Positions 1 to 10,791 of a DNA stretch of 64,000 nt are shown piece by piece. Origin of the DNA: Gibbula magus (taxonomy: Eukaryota > Mollusca > Gastropoda > Trochida > Trochidae); contig OW388290.1 of assembly GCA_936450465.1 (NCBI GenBank), positions 27,393,457 to 27,457,456 of the forward strand, given 5' to 3'. The notes under the pieces were generated by a model. That model saw only the letters and a program-made list of their open reading frames with translations. It ran no database searches and was not told where the DNA came from. Position 1 is the first letter of the stretch. Every line of letters starts with the position of its first letter. Both the position numbers and the translations under genes were made by a program.

Positions 1-537
1 GCATTATATTTTTGAAGGATTGATGAAGCTTTTAATTTCAATGATTGCTTGAGGAAAGTTTACACAATCAAGTTGTTTTGGACAAGGTGAGATGTTGTAA
101 CAAAATGTTGATGTTTTATAAAACACAATTCAAGTACTGTTCTGTCTGGTTCTGTTTTTTGCTCATATAGGAACTTTGTATTGAGTTAACTAATGTGATT
201 ATTCAGGTTTCCACTGTTAGTTCCCTGAAGACAAATAAGTACTTAAGCACAATTCACCTGTGTTCATGAAAGATATTTTTTAAAACTGAGTACTAGTGTG
301 ATGGAATGGTCAACCGACGCAAGGACTAACTGAGCATCATAAGTCAGCATCAGAGTCACCCCAGCACATCAGCTGGTTTAACATATGTGTCGATATATAT
401 ACAATTGGTGATTGGTCAACATTCCATGACGTGGTATGCAAAGGATGAAATACCTGTATGTTAACACATTTGTTTTGTATCTACAGAGATATTCTGTACA
501 TTTATAAGATAAATAGTTGCGTTTGTAAAATTTCCGG
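1..537. other. Low-copy non-coding DNA
   Basis: I see no gene here. The stretch around 60-240 resembles, loosely, the segments at 2100-2560 and 59900-60150 (shared words such as the TCTGGTTCTGTTTT-like tract and a following 'gtcagttc' block), so it may be a further diverged copy of that segmental repeat. The weak reading frames are no longer than expected by chance in AT-rich DNA. Confidence 0.35.
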
Positions 538-632
538 GATTCATTGCTATTCAACACCCGCAAATTTAGTTTAAAACCGACGGCGTTAGCCGGAGGTTTT
601 AAACGCTGAATTTTGCGGGTATTCATTGTAAT
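538..632. repeat. Hairpin (fold-back) repeat, copy 1
   Basis: Two arms of roughly 35-40 bases, each holding 'acccgcaaa' and a 'tttaaaacc' block, face each other around a GC-rich centre (gacggcgttagccgga). The left arm with its flank (505-590) reappears on the opposite strand at 10343-10430. It is therefore a dispersed fold-back repeat, most likely a MITE relic. The minus-strand reading frame over it is a by-product of the palindrome. Confidence 0.65.
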
Positions 633-1439
633 TCAACATAGGCAAATCAACCAATCAGAATCAAGGATACACCGAAATCATGTTACAATATTTGTTCTAT
701 CAGCTTTATATAACACTTGTGATAGGTGCTATGTCACAACCTCTCTCACATTATGAGACTTTGTGACTCCGGGGGGATTGTCCCATCACCAGACTCTTTT
801 TGGTTCACTGGAGTTGCCAACACAAGTGTCCAGTGGGGAATACTGTCTTCGCGGCTAATTAATCCATTATAGTAAAGGGGAACATTAATCTTGATTAATA
901 CAAGTGTTATAAAGGGGAACAATGTCTTTGCATCGTACGATTCTTCTTACTTTTAAGGCTCATACTTAAATTCCAAAATATCAAACTTTATGGTCCAATA
1001 AAAGACTAATAAGAACACATTTCCTTGAAATGAAGATGATAGTTAGAGCATACATACCTTCACAGTAACTGAAGAATATACGGAAAGAATGTCCGTACAT
1101 AGGAAAACAATTAAAAACTACAGGTTGGTACAAGTGATATTTTCAATATATCCGCATTTATCACTGATACACTTCCAAACCGCTAATTTGTGTGTGCAAG
1201 TTTAAATGTTGTCCTTACCCATTCCAAATAACACAAAAAAACCTTCAATAGACATTCAGGAGATGCCACTTGCATATAGGCTTACGTCACATCACTGTAC
1301 CAACAAACACGGTGTCAGTAACTGCCACAATGTTGATAGCTTCAATGCAAATGATAAAAAAATGTCGTCTCACACATTGTTTCCTATGCATAATTCAGAT
1401 CTGATATTGGGATAAGAGATGTTTCAAAACTACAATTAA
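633..1439. other. Gene-free stretch
   Basis: AT-rich single-copy-looking DNA. The short frame at 1206-1415 has no recognisable motif and no splice context. I see nothing else. Confidence 0.3.
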
Positions 1440-1640
1440 ATCATCTCTAACCAGAAGGGACTTACCAGCGCACTAGGAATCAATAATTAGTTTAAAGAGA
1501 CAAGTTTTTTGCCTTACTTTTGTCAGGAAATTACGTCAGTTCCTTTCCTATTCCGAGTAAATATGTGTCTGTGCAACATCAACACGTCGGTTCAGTGAAG
1601 GCAGACTAAGTTTCAGGTAATGACCTGATAACACATTAAT
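1440..1640 (-). other. Paralogous 3'-end segment, copy A
   Basis: This stretch matches 40293-40460 and 57560-57720: each has 'aggaatcaata', a T-rich block, then 'gtaaatatgtgtctg...acatcaac'. In the 40.4-kb copy the same stretch holds the end of an exon-like minus-strand frame. Aligned codon by codon, copy A keeps the final TGT-TGA but carries an earlier in-frame TAG. I read it as the decayed 3' end of a duplicated host gene. Confidence 0.4.
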
Positions 1641-2231
1641 GTTTTAAAACTAAAGTTATTTAAAATTTTAAGAAATACACTGATAATGAAAATAACAATG
1701 AAGGTGTGGTCACTGATAAATGTCCATTTCCTCTAAATATAAAACAAACTACTTAAGATTATTTAATATAATACTATTTTTTCCATATCAAATTTGTCAA
1801 TTAACTTACCTGAAAATACATTCCTTTATTATAATGTTATGCAGATGACAATGGATTGAACAATTAAAAAAATAATTATATCAAACATTTGTAAATTGTT
1901 CTTTCTGATGAAACATATTTGTAAAACAAAACGAAGGAGAATTTTTTTCGCTAATATTTGTATAGAATGTAATATGAACATCATTCTAACTAATACTTAG
2001 ACCATATACATGATTTTTAAAAATTAAATAATTGATACAAGTGCAATTTCTACACAATGAATGGATTGAGAAAGTTTTGTAAAACAGATGGTTCAAGTAA
2101 GGTCGAAAGAATGGCTTCTGTCCATGAAGTTGTTTGGACCAGGAGAGATGATAAGTCAACCTTGTGTAGTGTTATCTGAAACAATCAAATTGCCTCTCTG
2201 CCTTTTTATTGTTTTTTCACGTATTGGATTT

Positions 2232-2512
2232 CTGGATCAAGAGGTCCAGGGTTTAAATCCCGCCAGGGGCACGGCAACATTGTCTGCAGTAGAGAACTGT
2301 TCTACACGCAGTAAGGTTTGGGTGCAATGCTACACTGAATTTCAGCGCAGTACCACCCATGGTTCGCTAGTTCAAGCCGTTGCTCGCAGGTTTCGCCGCA
2401 ATGCACAGCCACATTGCGTTGCGGGCTTTCTCCCTGCAATAATACTAGCAGCCGTGATATAAGTGAAATACTCTTGAAAGCGGCGTTAAACCCTAACTCA
2501 CTCACTCACTCA
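2232..2512 (+). mobile_element. tRNA-headed SINE (CACT tail), copy 1
   Basis: The element starts inside the tRNA-like head (ggatcaagaggtcc, then a degraded B box), continues through the family body (tctgcagtagagaactg, ttgggtgcaatgctacactg, cccatggttcgctag, gcgttgcgggctttctccc) and ends in gcggcgttaaaccc plus (ACTC)n. A perfect 10-bp target duplication, tattggattt, lies at 2222-2231 and 2513-2522. The matching paralogous segment at 60037-60046 has the word once and no SINE. The 124-aa frame through it is not a gene. Confidence 0.9.
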
Positions 2513-2522
2513 TATTGGATTT

Positions 2523-3703
2523 CAGTGGCAATTGTCAGTTCTTTGAAGGAAAACCGGTTTATTAGAATGTAACAGATTTATTAGTCCTACGAACGATTCC
2601 ATGAGTTATTATGTGGGTTATATATCCTTTACTTACTGTATAATGACTTTCATAACATAGTGTCAGGCTTGCTTCGTATTTTAGCTCTCAAATTTTAATT
2701 ACTATTGAAAAAGGTTTCCCTTTGGATTATTCCTAATTTTGCACGTTTATATAAGCAAAGAAATAGGTTGAGTTGGAGTGCGTGTTACAGCAATATTAAA
2801 GATATGTTTTATTTTATAAATGTCGCAGCTAATGGTCATGTCATATGCAGATAACATATAACATGACTTGTGTGTGATAAGGTTTCCTGACGTCTTAGTC
2901 TTTGGCTTCTATAATTGAAATCCCAGACGCAACTTTTTATAAACACACTTGATATTTCTTTTGTAATCTTAACTGATGAAATCGTAGACAAGAACATTCA
3001 TACATTGGCGTCTTGAAACTGAATTTCATTCCTGATTTCTCCTATTTTTGATTTATAGAAATCGACAACAAGTCTACCAATAGAATGCAACGTACGCAGG
3101 ACGTTGACATCGCTGTCTTATGTATTTGGTACAGAATGACACAAGTAATTTCAGCGAGCTACCACACACATAGAGCTGGAGTCTTTCATTAGAGAGACAG
3201 CAAGCTGATGTTGTGTACACATACCATCAGCAACTGTGTACCCGTGTTATCCAGTGGATATCCAACACGTTTGTCTTCAGTTATATCATAAACATTAAGC
3301 AAAAGACCATTGTTTTCTTGAAGTTACAACATTGTGTTATTAGAACTCATATTACAATAAAGGGGATATGTCAAGTGCCTCGTCTGCCTAACCGTCTGTC
3401 CCTATGTCTAAAATAAGTTTTGTTCGGTGGTTAATTTGTAAACTGATAGGATTTTATTCATTACACTTTGCATACACATAAATGCAGATCAAGTTGTACT
3501 GTTTAATAAATTAAAAATGTATTCACATTCCAATGTTTGCCATGTTAAACAGTGGATATCTGTCGGATATGTGAAACTGGTATGTTTGATATCAGCAGTC
3601 ACTTGGTTCAGATTCTCAACTAAACAGGCATAATGTGAAATAACTATACTAAACAAGGACTGACTTCTTTTATATTTTACTAACTTATCATGATTTGGAT
3701 GTA
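2523..3703. other. Gene-free stretch
   Basis: AT-rich DNA after the SINE. The first ~120 bases continue the paralogy with 60047-60170. The short frames at 3213-3416 and 3489-3716 show no domain or splice context. Nothing else is visible. Confidence 0.3.
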
Positions 3704-4018
3704 CGAGTTGGGACACTGCACATATCAGGAAAACTTTTTACCCAATACTTCAATTGCTCAAATTTTTAGTCACTTCGGTGAACATAGAATTTAAAACTTC
3801 TTAAAGACAGTTAACCGTTTTGATAAACTATAATTTTTATATATTCTATATCAGCTTTTAACCAAATTGTGATAAGTTGCTGGTGTTTTTATGGCCTTCG
3901 TGTCGTTCTTGTATGCTTTTGCTATTATTTTAAATATCTAATTTAATCAAATTTCTCGCCGCTAAGGCTGCAATATTGCCCAAGTGGCGTTAAACAATAA
4001 CTCACTCACTCACTCACT
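3704..4018 (+). mobile_element. 5'-truncated I-group LINE 3' end
   Basis: It begins at the sequence for the C-terminal part of the LINE ORF2 (gggacactgcacatatcagg), matching 33905 onward, and runs through the shared 3' UTR (gctggtgtttttatggcc, ctcgccgctaaggctgc, ggcgttaaacaata) into (ACTC)n. It is the same family as the copies at 31.6-35.5 kb, with small deletions. It has no intact frame. Confidence 0.8.
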
Positions 4019-4429
4019 TAGATGCAGGATGCATAACAAAAGATTAATAATTTTAGTATATCTATTCAAGATTAGAAGACTAGGTTATAAGTTATAACTT
4101 GTACACTGCTAATGTACATTAGAATGACGAATTATGGCCAGTTTAAGAATCATCCTGTTGGAGACAGCAGAGTGCTAGATCTGCATCACCACCAATGGTA
4201 CAATTATTGCTGCTGTAAACGATGTCTGCTGTGGGATCATGCTTAGAGAGCTAGTGGAGCAAAGAGCAAAAAGCTTAAGAACAACTGTCATGAAACTGCT
4301 ATAGAAATTTAATTTACTGTGTAGGTAAAGCTTTCTCAGTTATTTCCATTATCAATACATCCACCTTTAGCCAGACATTAGTGTTCAACTTTTTAAAAAA
4401 GTCATTTGATAGAAACTTCATCAACGCAA
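4019..4429. other. Gene-free stretch
   Basis: No gene, RNA or repeat recognised. Confidence 0.25.
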
Positions 4430-5012
4430 TTAATATTTCAAGAGTCAACATTTCGCAAAGATGAATATTTTATAGGAGAGTATATTGTTGAAACGTCTTT
4501 TAAAAAAATACTACATATCTATAATCTCAATATATGTTTTAGGGGAAGGTCACTTTCAAAGTCAACATTTTATTTGAGTTAAACTTTCACAAAAGTCAAG
4601 AATTATTTCAACAATAAGTCAACATTTCACCAATGTGAATATGTGACCAAAGTCAATATTTCACTTAATTCAAAATATCTTTTTCAAAGTCAACATTTTA
4701 TTTAAGTTAAACTTTCACAAATGTCAATTAATATTTTCAAAGTTAACATTTCACCAAATAAATACTTGAGCAAAGTTAATATTTCACTTAATTCAAAATA
4801 TCTTTTTCAAAACCAACATGTCACCAAAGTCAACATTTTATATAAGTTTAACTTTCACAAAAGTCCATAAATATTTTCAAAGTCAACATTTTATATAAAT
4901 TAAACTTTCACATTTCACTAAATCAATATGTGATCAAAGTCAACATTTCACTAAATTCAAAAAATCTTTTTCAAAGTCAACATTTCATCAAGGTCAATAT
5001 TTGATCACACAT
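4430..5012. repeat. AT-rich minisatellite with a caaagtcaacattt core
   Basis: About a dozen diverged copies of a ~16-base core (caaagtcaacatttca and variants) lie in a higher-order unit of roughly 120-130 bases. For example, 'ttcaaagtcaacatttta...agttaaactttcaca' recurs near 4555, 4685, 4815 and 4877. Spacers are variable and AT-rich, unlike a CRISPR array. No coding frame crosses it. Confidence 0.75.
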
Positions 5013-5271
5013 TTTTGTTTTAACTGTAGGCATTAGTCCACAAAATAATGGGTCATTCCACTTTGATGAAAGGTTGAAGGATGTAAAAATCAGAGCCACT
5101 GGTGCATAAACTTGTTTTTTTAAGACCGTAGGCGATCGTCCCTGTAGGCGTTAGTAGACTCCACCGTAATTGTAAGGAGAGAAAATAAATCATAAACAAT
5201 TTTTTTTTAAGTTTTAAAACAATTAAAATGCCAGTCTATAAATTTCTAACAAATAACACTTGATCTCGACA

Positions 5272-5633
5272 TTAAAGGGGCTGTAGCACGTTTTTTGAAA
5301 AAATTATGTTTTCAAATTTCCCATATATAATGGTAGTTGTGTCATTTAAATTAACTTTAGGGGGTAAAACATCTTATATCACAAACCAGTTATCCGTAGT
5401 GGTAATAACGGTGTTATGTTTAAAACAGAAATTGCATGGCGGCCATTTTATTGTGAACACATTTTATTATTTCGAATTACAAAAACAATTCCCATGGTTT
5501 TACTGAGCCATGTAAACTCATTTTTAAATTGATTTTTTCGAAGAGAGAAGGGTGCTTTACTATTGGTGGAATTATTTTTCAAATACATTTCATCAACTTA
5601 CTTGAGCGAAAAAACGTGCTACTGCCCCTTTAA
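5272..5633. mobile_element. TTAA-flanked MITE, unit 1
   Basis: The element is bounded by TTAA at 5272-5275 and 5630-5633. It has terminal inverted repeats of about 21 bases (AGGGGCTGTAGCACG... facing ...CGTGCTACTGCCCCT) with a single mismatch. The 354-bp interior encodes no transposase. TTAA target duplications fit the piggyBac or Sola3 superfamilies. The 66-aa frame inside is not likely to be a gene. Confidence 0.82.
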
Positions 5634-6573
5634 GACAAATATATATAACATTCAAATCCTATGTTAATAGTTAATTAGGCTCTAATTTGTTACAGAAAAT
5701 TCTTCAAAATAAGATATATTGACATGTTATGATGTTTGGAGAGGACTATCGGACAACTCCAATCAGGACTTCTTATGCAAACTTTCGAATTTTGTAAAAT
5801 GGGTATATTTACTTGTGCACTTTCATTGAGAATGAGCGAGTAAAACTTATCTCAGGTAATATATGTGTATGCAAGCTTACGTCACGTGTTAGATGTTACA
5901 CGAGTAGGTCTTACGCCAACCTTTGTAATGTCAAAAATAACTCAAAATGTAACGATATAGTTATACGAGGAACTCTTATAAATGACAATATGAAATCAAA
6001 TTTGCATATGTTACTTGAAGTGAAATTATTAAGATAAGGTTTTACACAGTTGTTGAAGGTTCCGATACAAAACTAGCTAAACCGAAATATAGAATAGAAA
6101 TAGAATTACTCCTTCAGCTTTTCCTCACGCAATATTTCCTTCGTTATTTGTATATTCTTCCTCAACCCTTTCTTCATACATTGTCGGACATCCATCCAGT
6201 CCATATGCATCCAGCACCCATATTCACCTGGTATTACCTCCCACTTACAAATCACCGCCTCACGTTCCATCATCTACATCTACCCAGGTGCCCCAAGCTT
6301 GCCTTTTGAAAGGCTTTTCTTGTTACTGTTAATCTGGATGCGCCATTTTCTACACCATTCCACTTTGATGAAAGGTTGAAGGATGTAAAAATCAGAGCCA
6401 CTGGTGCATAAACTTGTTTTTTTAAGACCGTAGGCGATCGTCCCTGTAGGCGTTAGTAGACTCCACCGTAATTGTAAGGAGAGAAAATAAATCATAAACA
6501 ATTTTTTTTTAAGTTTTAAAACAATTAAAATGCCAGTCTATAAATTTCTAACAAATAACACTTGATCTCGACA

Positions 6574-6935
6574 TTAAAGGGGCTGTAGCACGTTTTTTGA
6601 AAAAATTATGTTTTCAAATTTCCCATATATAATGGTAGTTGTGTCATTTAAATTAACTTTAGGGAGTAAAACATCTTATATCACAAACCAGTTATCCGTA
6701 GTGGTAATAACGGTGTTATGTTTAAAACAGAAATTGCATGGCGGCCATTTTATTGTGAACACATTTTATTATTTCGAATTACAAAAACAATTCCCATGGT
6801 TTTACTGAGCCATGTAAACTCATTTTTAAATTGATTTTTTCGAAGAGAGAAGGGTGCTTTACTATTGGTGGAATAATTTTTCAAATACATTTCATCAACT
6901 TACTTGAGCGAAAAAACGTGCTACTGCCCCTTTAA
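6574..6935. mobile_element. TTAA-flanked MITE, unit 2
   Basis: This is the second copy of the same MITE. It was produced by the 1302-bp tandem duplication rather than by a separate insertion, because the flanks are duplicated too. The inverted ends and TTAA sites are preserved. One visible change alters a glycine codon to serine in the internal frame. Confidence 0.82.
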
Positions 6936-7717
6936 GACAAATATATATAACATTCAAATCCTATGTTAATAGTTAATTAGGCTCTAATTTGTTACAGAAA
7001 ATTCTTCAAAATAAGATATATTGACATGTTATGATGTTTGGAGAGGACTATCGGACAACACCAATAAGGACTTCTTATGCAAACTTTCGAATTTTGTAAA
7101 ATGGGTATATTTACTTGTGCACTTTCATTGAGAATGAGTGAGTAAAACTTATCTCAGGTAATACATGTGTATGCAAGCTTACGTCACGTGTTAGATGTTA
7201 CACGAGTAGGTCTTACGCCAACCTTTGTAATGTCAAAAATAACTCAAAATGTAACGATATAGTTATACGAGGAACTCTTATAAATGACAATATGAAATCA
7301 AATTTGCATATGTTACTTGAAGTGAAATTATTAAGATAAGGTTTTACACAGTTGTTGAAGGTTCCGATACAAAACTAGCTAAACCGAAATATAGAATAGA
7401 AATAGAATTACTCCTTCAGCTTTTCCTCACGCAATATTTCCTTCGTTATTTGTATGTTCTTCCTCAACCCTTTCTTCATACATTGTCGGACATCCATCCA
7501 GTACATATGCATCCAGCACCCATATTCACCTGGTATTACCTCCCACTAACAAATCACCGCCTCACGTTCCATCATCTACATCTACCCAGGTGCCCCAAGC
7601 TTGCCTTTTGAAAGGCTTTTCTTGTTACTGTTAATCTGGATGCGCCATTTTCTACACCATTCACTCACACAATCCAGCATACGCTCATGAGAAGATTCAT
7701 CAGGCGCTAACAATGCA

Positions 7718-8326
7718 ATGTCATCAGCATACAACAGAGTTTTTATGTTGTTATCTCAAGTTAACTGTGGATTTTTACTTTTTAATGACTGGGGTTCCAA
7801 ACGTTGTGTTACTTATATTAAGGATCTCCTAAAAAGAAAGGATGTGGATAGTTGGCGGGCCTCTTTGTGGAATGATGATGGGAAAGTTAACGGTAATAAA
7901 TTGCGCACCTATCGTTTGTATAAAGATACTCCCTTTGTTGAAAACTATGTTAAACATTTTATGTTCAGAGATCATCGTCGTATTTTATCCAAATTTAGAT
8001 GTGGTGTTTTACCCTTGTATATCGAAATCGGCAGATATGCCAAGCCCCCTGTTCCTCTTTTACAAAGGCATTGTAAATATTGTATTATAGATGCTGACTC
8101 TCTTGTACATGTGGTTGAGGACGAGTTTCACTTTTTAATGGAATGTAACTTTTATGATGATCTACGTTTTACTTTGTTTGAAGCTGCTTTAAAGTGTAAC
8201 TGCCTCTTCTATGAGTTAGATGATAATGATAAGTTTTTATATATTATGAATGAGAAAACATTGCAAAATATTTTAGCTTCTGTAATGTCAAATATGTTTA
8301 AAAGACGTGAAATGCAATATACTTGA
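7718..8326 (+). pseudogene. LINE ORF2 C-terminal fragment
   Basis: A 202-aa open frame shows the typical C-terminal region found after the RT in many invertebrate LINEs. It has KLRTYRLYKDTPFVENYV (~62-79), the 'HRRILSKFRCGVLPL.IE.GRY' block (~87-108) and a zinc-binding-like C-x2-C...H-x-C pattern (HCKYC ... VEDEFHFLMECNF, ~119-144). The first residues come from the flanking minus-strand LINE, so the apparent start is not real. It lacks endonuclease and RT and encodes no active enzyme. Confidence 0.75.
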
Positions 8327-8497
8327 TTTTTCATATGTTTTATTCAAATATTATATTATCGTAATATATGTGTTTTTAGTGTCTCATAGGCCAGTTTGTG
8401 GCCCGACGCACTGTTTTATATTATTGTACAATGTATATGTATGTAAAATGTTCTGGTGCGTGTGACACTTAAATACAATTTTTACTACTACTACTAC
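7741..8497 (+). mobile_element. LINE 3' end inserted inside another LINE
   Basis: A plus-strand 3' fragment contains the end of a LINE ORF2 and its 3' UTR and finishes in a (TAC)n tail (actactactactac). It lies between the GIKIDD and YADD blocks of the minus-strand LINE. Similar words flank it (acagag before, acagaag after), which may be a short imperfect target duplication. The exact left boundary is uncertain by ~10 bp. Confidence 0.7.
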
Positions 8498-9345
8498 AGA
8501 AGGCTGATCATCTATCTTTATACCACACCTTAATTCGTTTATTTCGTAAACTAAGTTATTCACAAACACAGAGAATAGTTTTAGCGACAAAACGCAACCT
8601 TGTTTTACACCGCTACGTACCTCAAATTCATCGGTCATTTTACCGGTAATGAATACGCGAGATCGGTTGTTTTCATACAAAGAGAAAAATGTACCATTAA
8701 TTCCCAATTTAAGCAGTTTATACCAAAGGCAGTCTCGATTTACGCGATAAAAGACCTTTACCGCATCCATATAGCAAACCTATGTAGGCAGATTTTTCTA
8801 TAATGGAGAGAAGGGTATAGATATGGTCGGTCGTACTACGTTTACTACGGAAACCGTTTTGCTCCTCTGCTAATAAATTATTAGATACTAACCACGTCGA
8901 AAATCGCACATTTAATATATCAGCATAGATTTTACAAGGATTTTACAATAGACAAAAGCGAGATTCCGCGGTATCCCACTGGGTCGCGCGCGTCCGTATC
9001 AGGTTTTTTAATCGGATATGTTAAACTTTGTCGCCAAACACTAGGACATGTGTTGTTATCGAAACAGTGTGCTGGTTTGCCACATTTTTGACTTTATTAA
9101 TAGCGGATATAACCTCACTACGTTTTATGGGAATATTTAATATTCTAGAGTCTACACCATTGTCATTAAACACTAAGTAGTTGGAGACACTGTCTGGTAC
9201 GTGCTGCAAGTGATTATCGTCAAATTGATTGCTTACGTCACCATTATATAATTTACAGAATTTAGATATTGGGATGACCCACTCACTGTAAGATTGTTGA
9301 CCGCAGTGAAGGGGTGCATGCAAAGTCTACGTTAAACATTTTCTT

Positions 9346-9428
9346 AATCATTTGATTTCTTTACAATTTCGGCCGCTCTCTCAATACAATACACTGTTTA
9401 TGCAAGACATCTTATATACGATTATAAC

Positions 9429-9467
<39 letters not shown>

Positions 9468-9652
9468 CGATTTTGACTGGTATTATTAAAGAATAGCATT
9501 TCCACAAAAGCGTCCTTTCCCTAAAACATACATTGAGTCTATAGATATGTAGTATTTTAAAAAAAAGACGTTTCCACAACATACTCTCCGGTTTTCATTC
9601 AAATGATATCCAAAAGGAATATACCACTTTTTCTTAAATCTCAGAAAATTCT
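9346..9652. repeat. (TA)n microsatellite and AT-rich flank
   Basis: An uninterrupted TA run occupies about 9433-9466. Nothing else is recognised in this stretch. Confidence 0.8.
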
Positions 9653-9930
9653 TTAGCGTCTATCCATCAAGTCAGTGAACCGTATCTCCTGAACATCCCA
9701 GTGACCACTTGTGTGTATCTCTGAGTCAACTAAAGACGTGTCAAAGTAACCAGATTGAAATAACACTATCGGTGACAAAACACATCCGTACGTATTTTTA
9801 GATTGGTTTATGGCAATACCCAGACAGACTGCCCCCTTGCAATACACATATATCCCAATATATCCAGGCTTACATAGTCTGATTAACTCGTTAAGAGCGA
9901 CTTGGCTTCTCACAGGACGACTAGTGCTGG
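9653..9930 (-). CDS. Orphan coding-like frame, unknown
   Basis: The minus-strand frame reads ...RSQVALNELIRLC... to ...WDVQEIRFTDLMDRR and then a stop. It has mixed composition, good hydrophobic patterning and two further cysteines, and reads more like protein than its neighbours. A possible splice acceptor (aattaccag) lies just upstream at ~9931, so it could be a terminal exon. It could also be a piece of the LINE that follows on the same strand. I do not recognise a family. Confidence 0.25.
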
Positions 9931-10342
9931 TAATTAGATACTACAATACTGTACTGTATACACACTGGTTCATGAATTTTTTTTTAGAGCTAAATGAATA
10001 ATTTACATGTATTTCTTTTTTTATTTTCAAGTTGACAATGGTGCAAAATATAAGGGGTACTACAGCACGAAAATAGTTTAATATGTTTGCTGCAAGACAG
10101 TTTGAAATTCAAATTAGTATAGACAGGCAGATGTCATGACTTTATTCATTACATTAACGGTTAACAACATATATTACGTTTCAAATATTGGTTACGGTTG
10201 TTGGAAGTGTCATCATGTTAAATGTTCATGGAGTTACATAAACATTGCGTGCTACACGTTTGTATTTCGTATTCATATTGTAATGAATGATTTGAAAGCA
10301 TGTATCTTATCAAGTTATCATACCACACATTTATTATACACG
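9931..10342. other. Gene-free stretch
   Basis: AT-rich. A 74-aa frame at 10136-10360 has no recognisable feature. Confidence 0.25.
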
Positions 10343-10430
10343 CCGTCGGTTTTAGATTAAATTTGCGGGTGTTGAATAACAGTGAATCCCGAAAATTTTA
10401 CAAACGCAACCATTATCTTATTAATCGAAA
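10343..10430 (-). repeat. Fold-back repeat family, half copy
   Basis: This is the reverse complement of 505-590 with a handful of changes (gccgtcggttttag, aaatttgcgggtgttgaata, ttttacaaacgcaac). Only one arm is present. It confirms that the 0.54-kb hairpin belongs to a dispersed family. Confidence 0.65.
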
Positions 10431-10439
10431 ACACCTATG

Positions 10440-10570
10440 GTTCTGAACATGTAGTGTTAAATGCAGCACGCGACCATATCCTGAATGAAATGACGACACT
10501 ACGTATCCGAATTCAAAACCCCACAAGGTAATCGATTTTGAATTGATAAATACGTACAATGTACATATAA
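10440..10570. repeat. Segmental duplication, left part (pairs with 26445-26560)
   Basis: The words gtgttaaatgcagcacgcgacc, cctgaatgaaatgacgacac and aattcaaaaccccacaa correspond in order to 26450-26520. The partner segment continues directly into what here lies at 14330, so about 3.7 kb of younger DNA (the TTAA element and hairpins) separates the two halves in this copy. Confidence 0.65.
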
Positions 10571-10791
10571 ATCTAAGGAGTCATATTTGTGTCATTTTGG
10601 AGGTAATTCTTTTCTCAGGTAAACCTCCTTTCAAGGCCATACAGAACTCCCTTGGGCATTCTATATGATATCCCTGGGACATTCTATAGAATACCCCTGG
10701 CCCTGAAAGTAGACTTTATTGTGAATTGTAATTTCCGGAATAACCGCATTTGATGTTTTAATTTCAATCACAGAACAAATCGAAAATGAGT

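Larger units (their letters stand above)
5054..7657. repeat. Exact tandem duplication, 2 x 1302 bp
   Basis: Bases 5054-6355 and 6356-7657 are direct copies with an offset of exactly 1302. I count only about ten differences by eye, so identity is near 99%. The outer and inner junctions share the five bases CATTC, which suits a microhomology or unequal-exchange origin. Each unit contains one TTAA-flanked MITE and the 3' part of a minus-strand LINE RT region. The identical 66-aa frames at 5306 and 6608 lie inside the MITE. Confidence 0.93.
7395..9345 (-). pseudogene. Broken LINE reverse transcriptase, interrupted
   Basis: Read from 9345 downward, the minus strand gives LINE ORF2 pieces in order. 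They are a pre-RT segment (IPIKRSEVISAINKVKN, ~9120), the RT start (NNLLAEEQNGFRSKRSTTDH, ~8850), the D-A-V-K-V-F-Y...NRDCLWYKLLKLGING block (~8700) and GVKQGCVLS (~8600), ending at GIKIDD (~8515). The catalytic YADD with IALLAPDESSHERMLDCV continues at ~7730-7660, on the other side of a 757-bp insertion, and weaker similarity runs to ~7480. Frameshifts separate several blocks. The final ~260 bp were copied to 6095-6355 by the tandem duplication. The family is an APE-type LINE that I cannot place more exactly. Confidence 0.75.

Noticed and set aside
4430..5012. CRISPR-like array
   Set aside because: Repeats are diverged, spacers variable in length, no cas genes, and the context is eukaryotic.
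5306..6808. Two nearly identical 66-aa ORFs 1302 bp apart, looking like a conserved small gene pair
   Set aside because: They lie inside a MITE and were copied by the tandem duplication, so the conservation is due to recency.
7395..9345. Twin-priming inversion of a single LINE
   Set aside because: In twin priming the inverted part lies 5' of the tail-bearing part. Here minus-strand RT sequence occurs on both sides of the tailed fragment, so it is a nested insertion.
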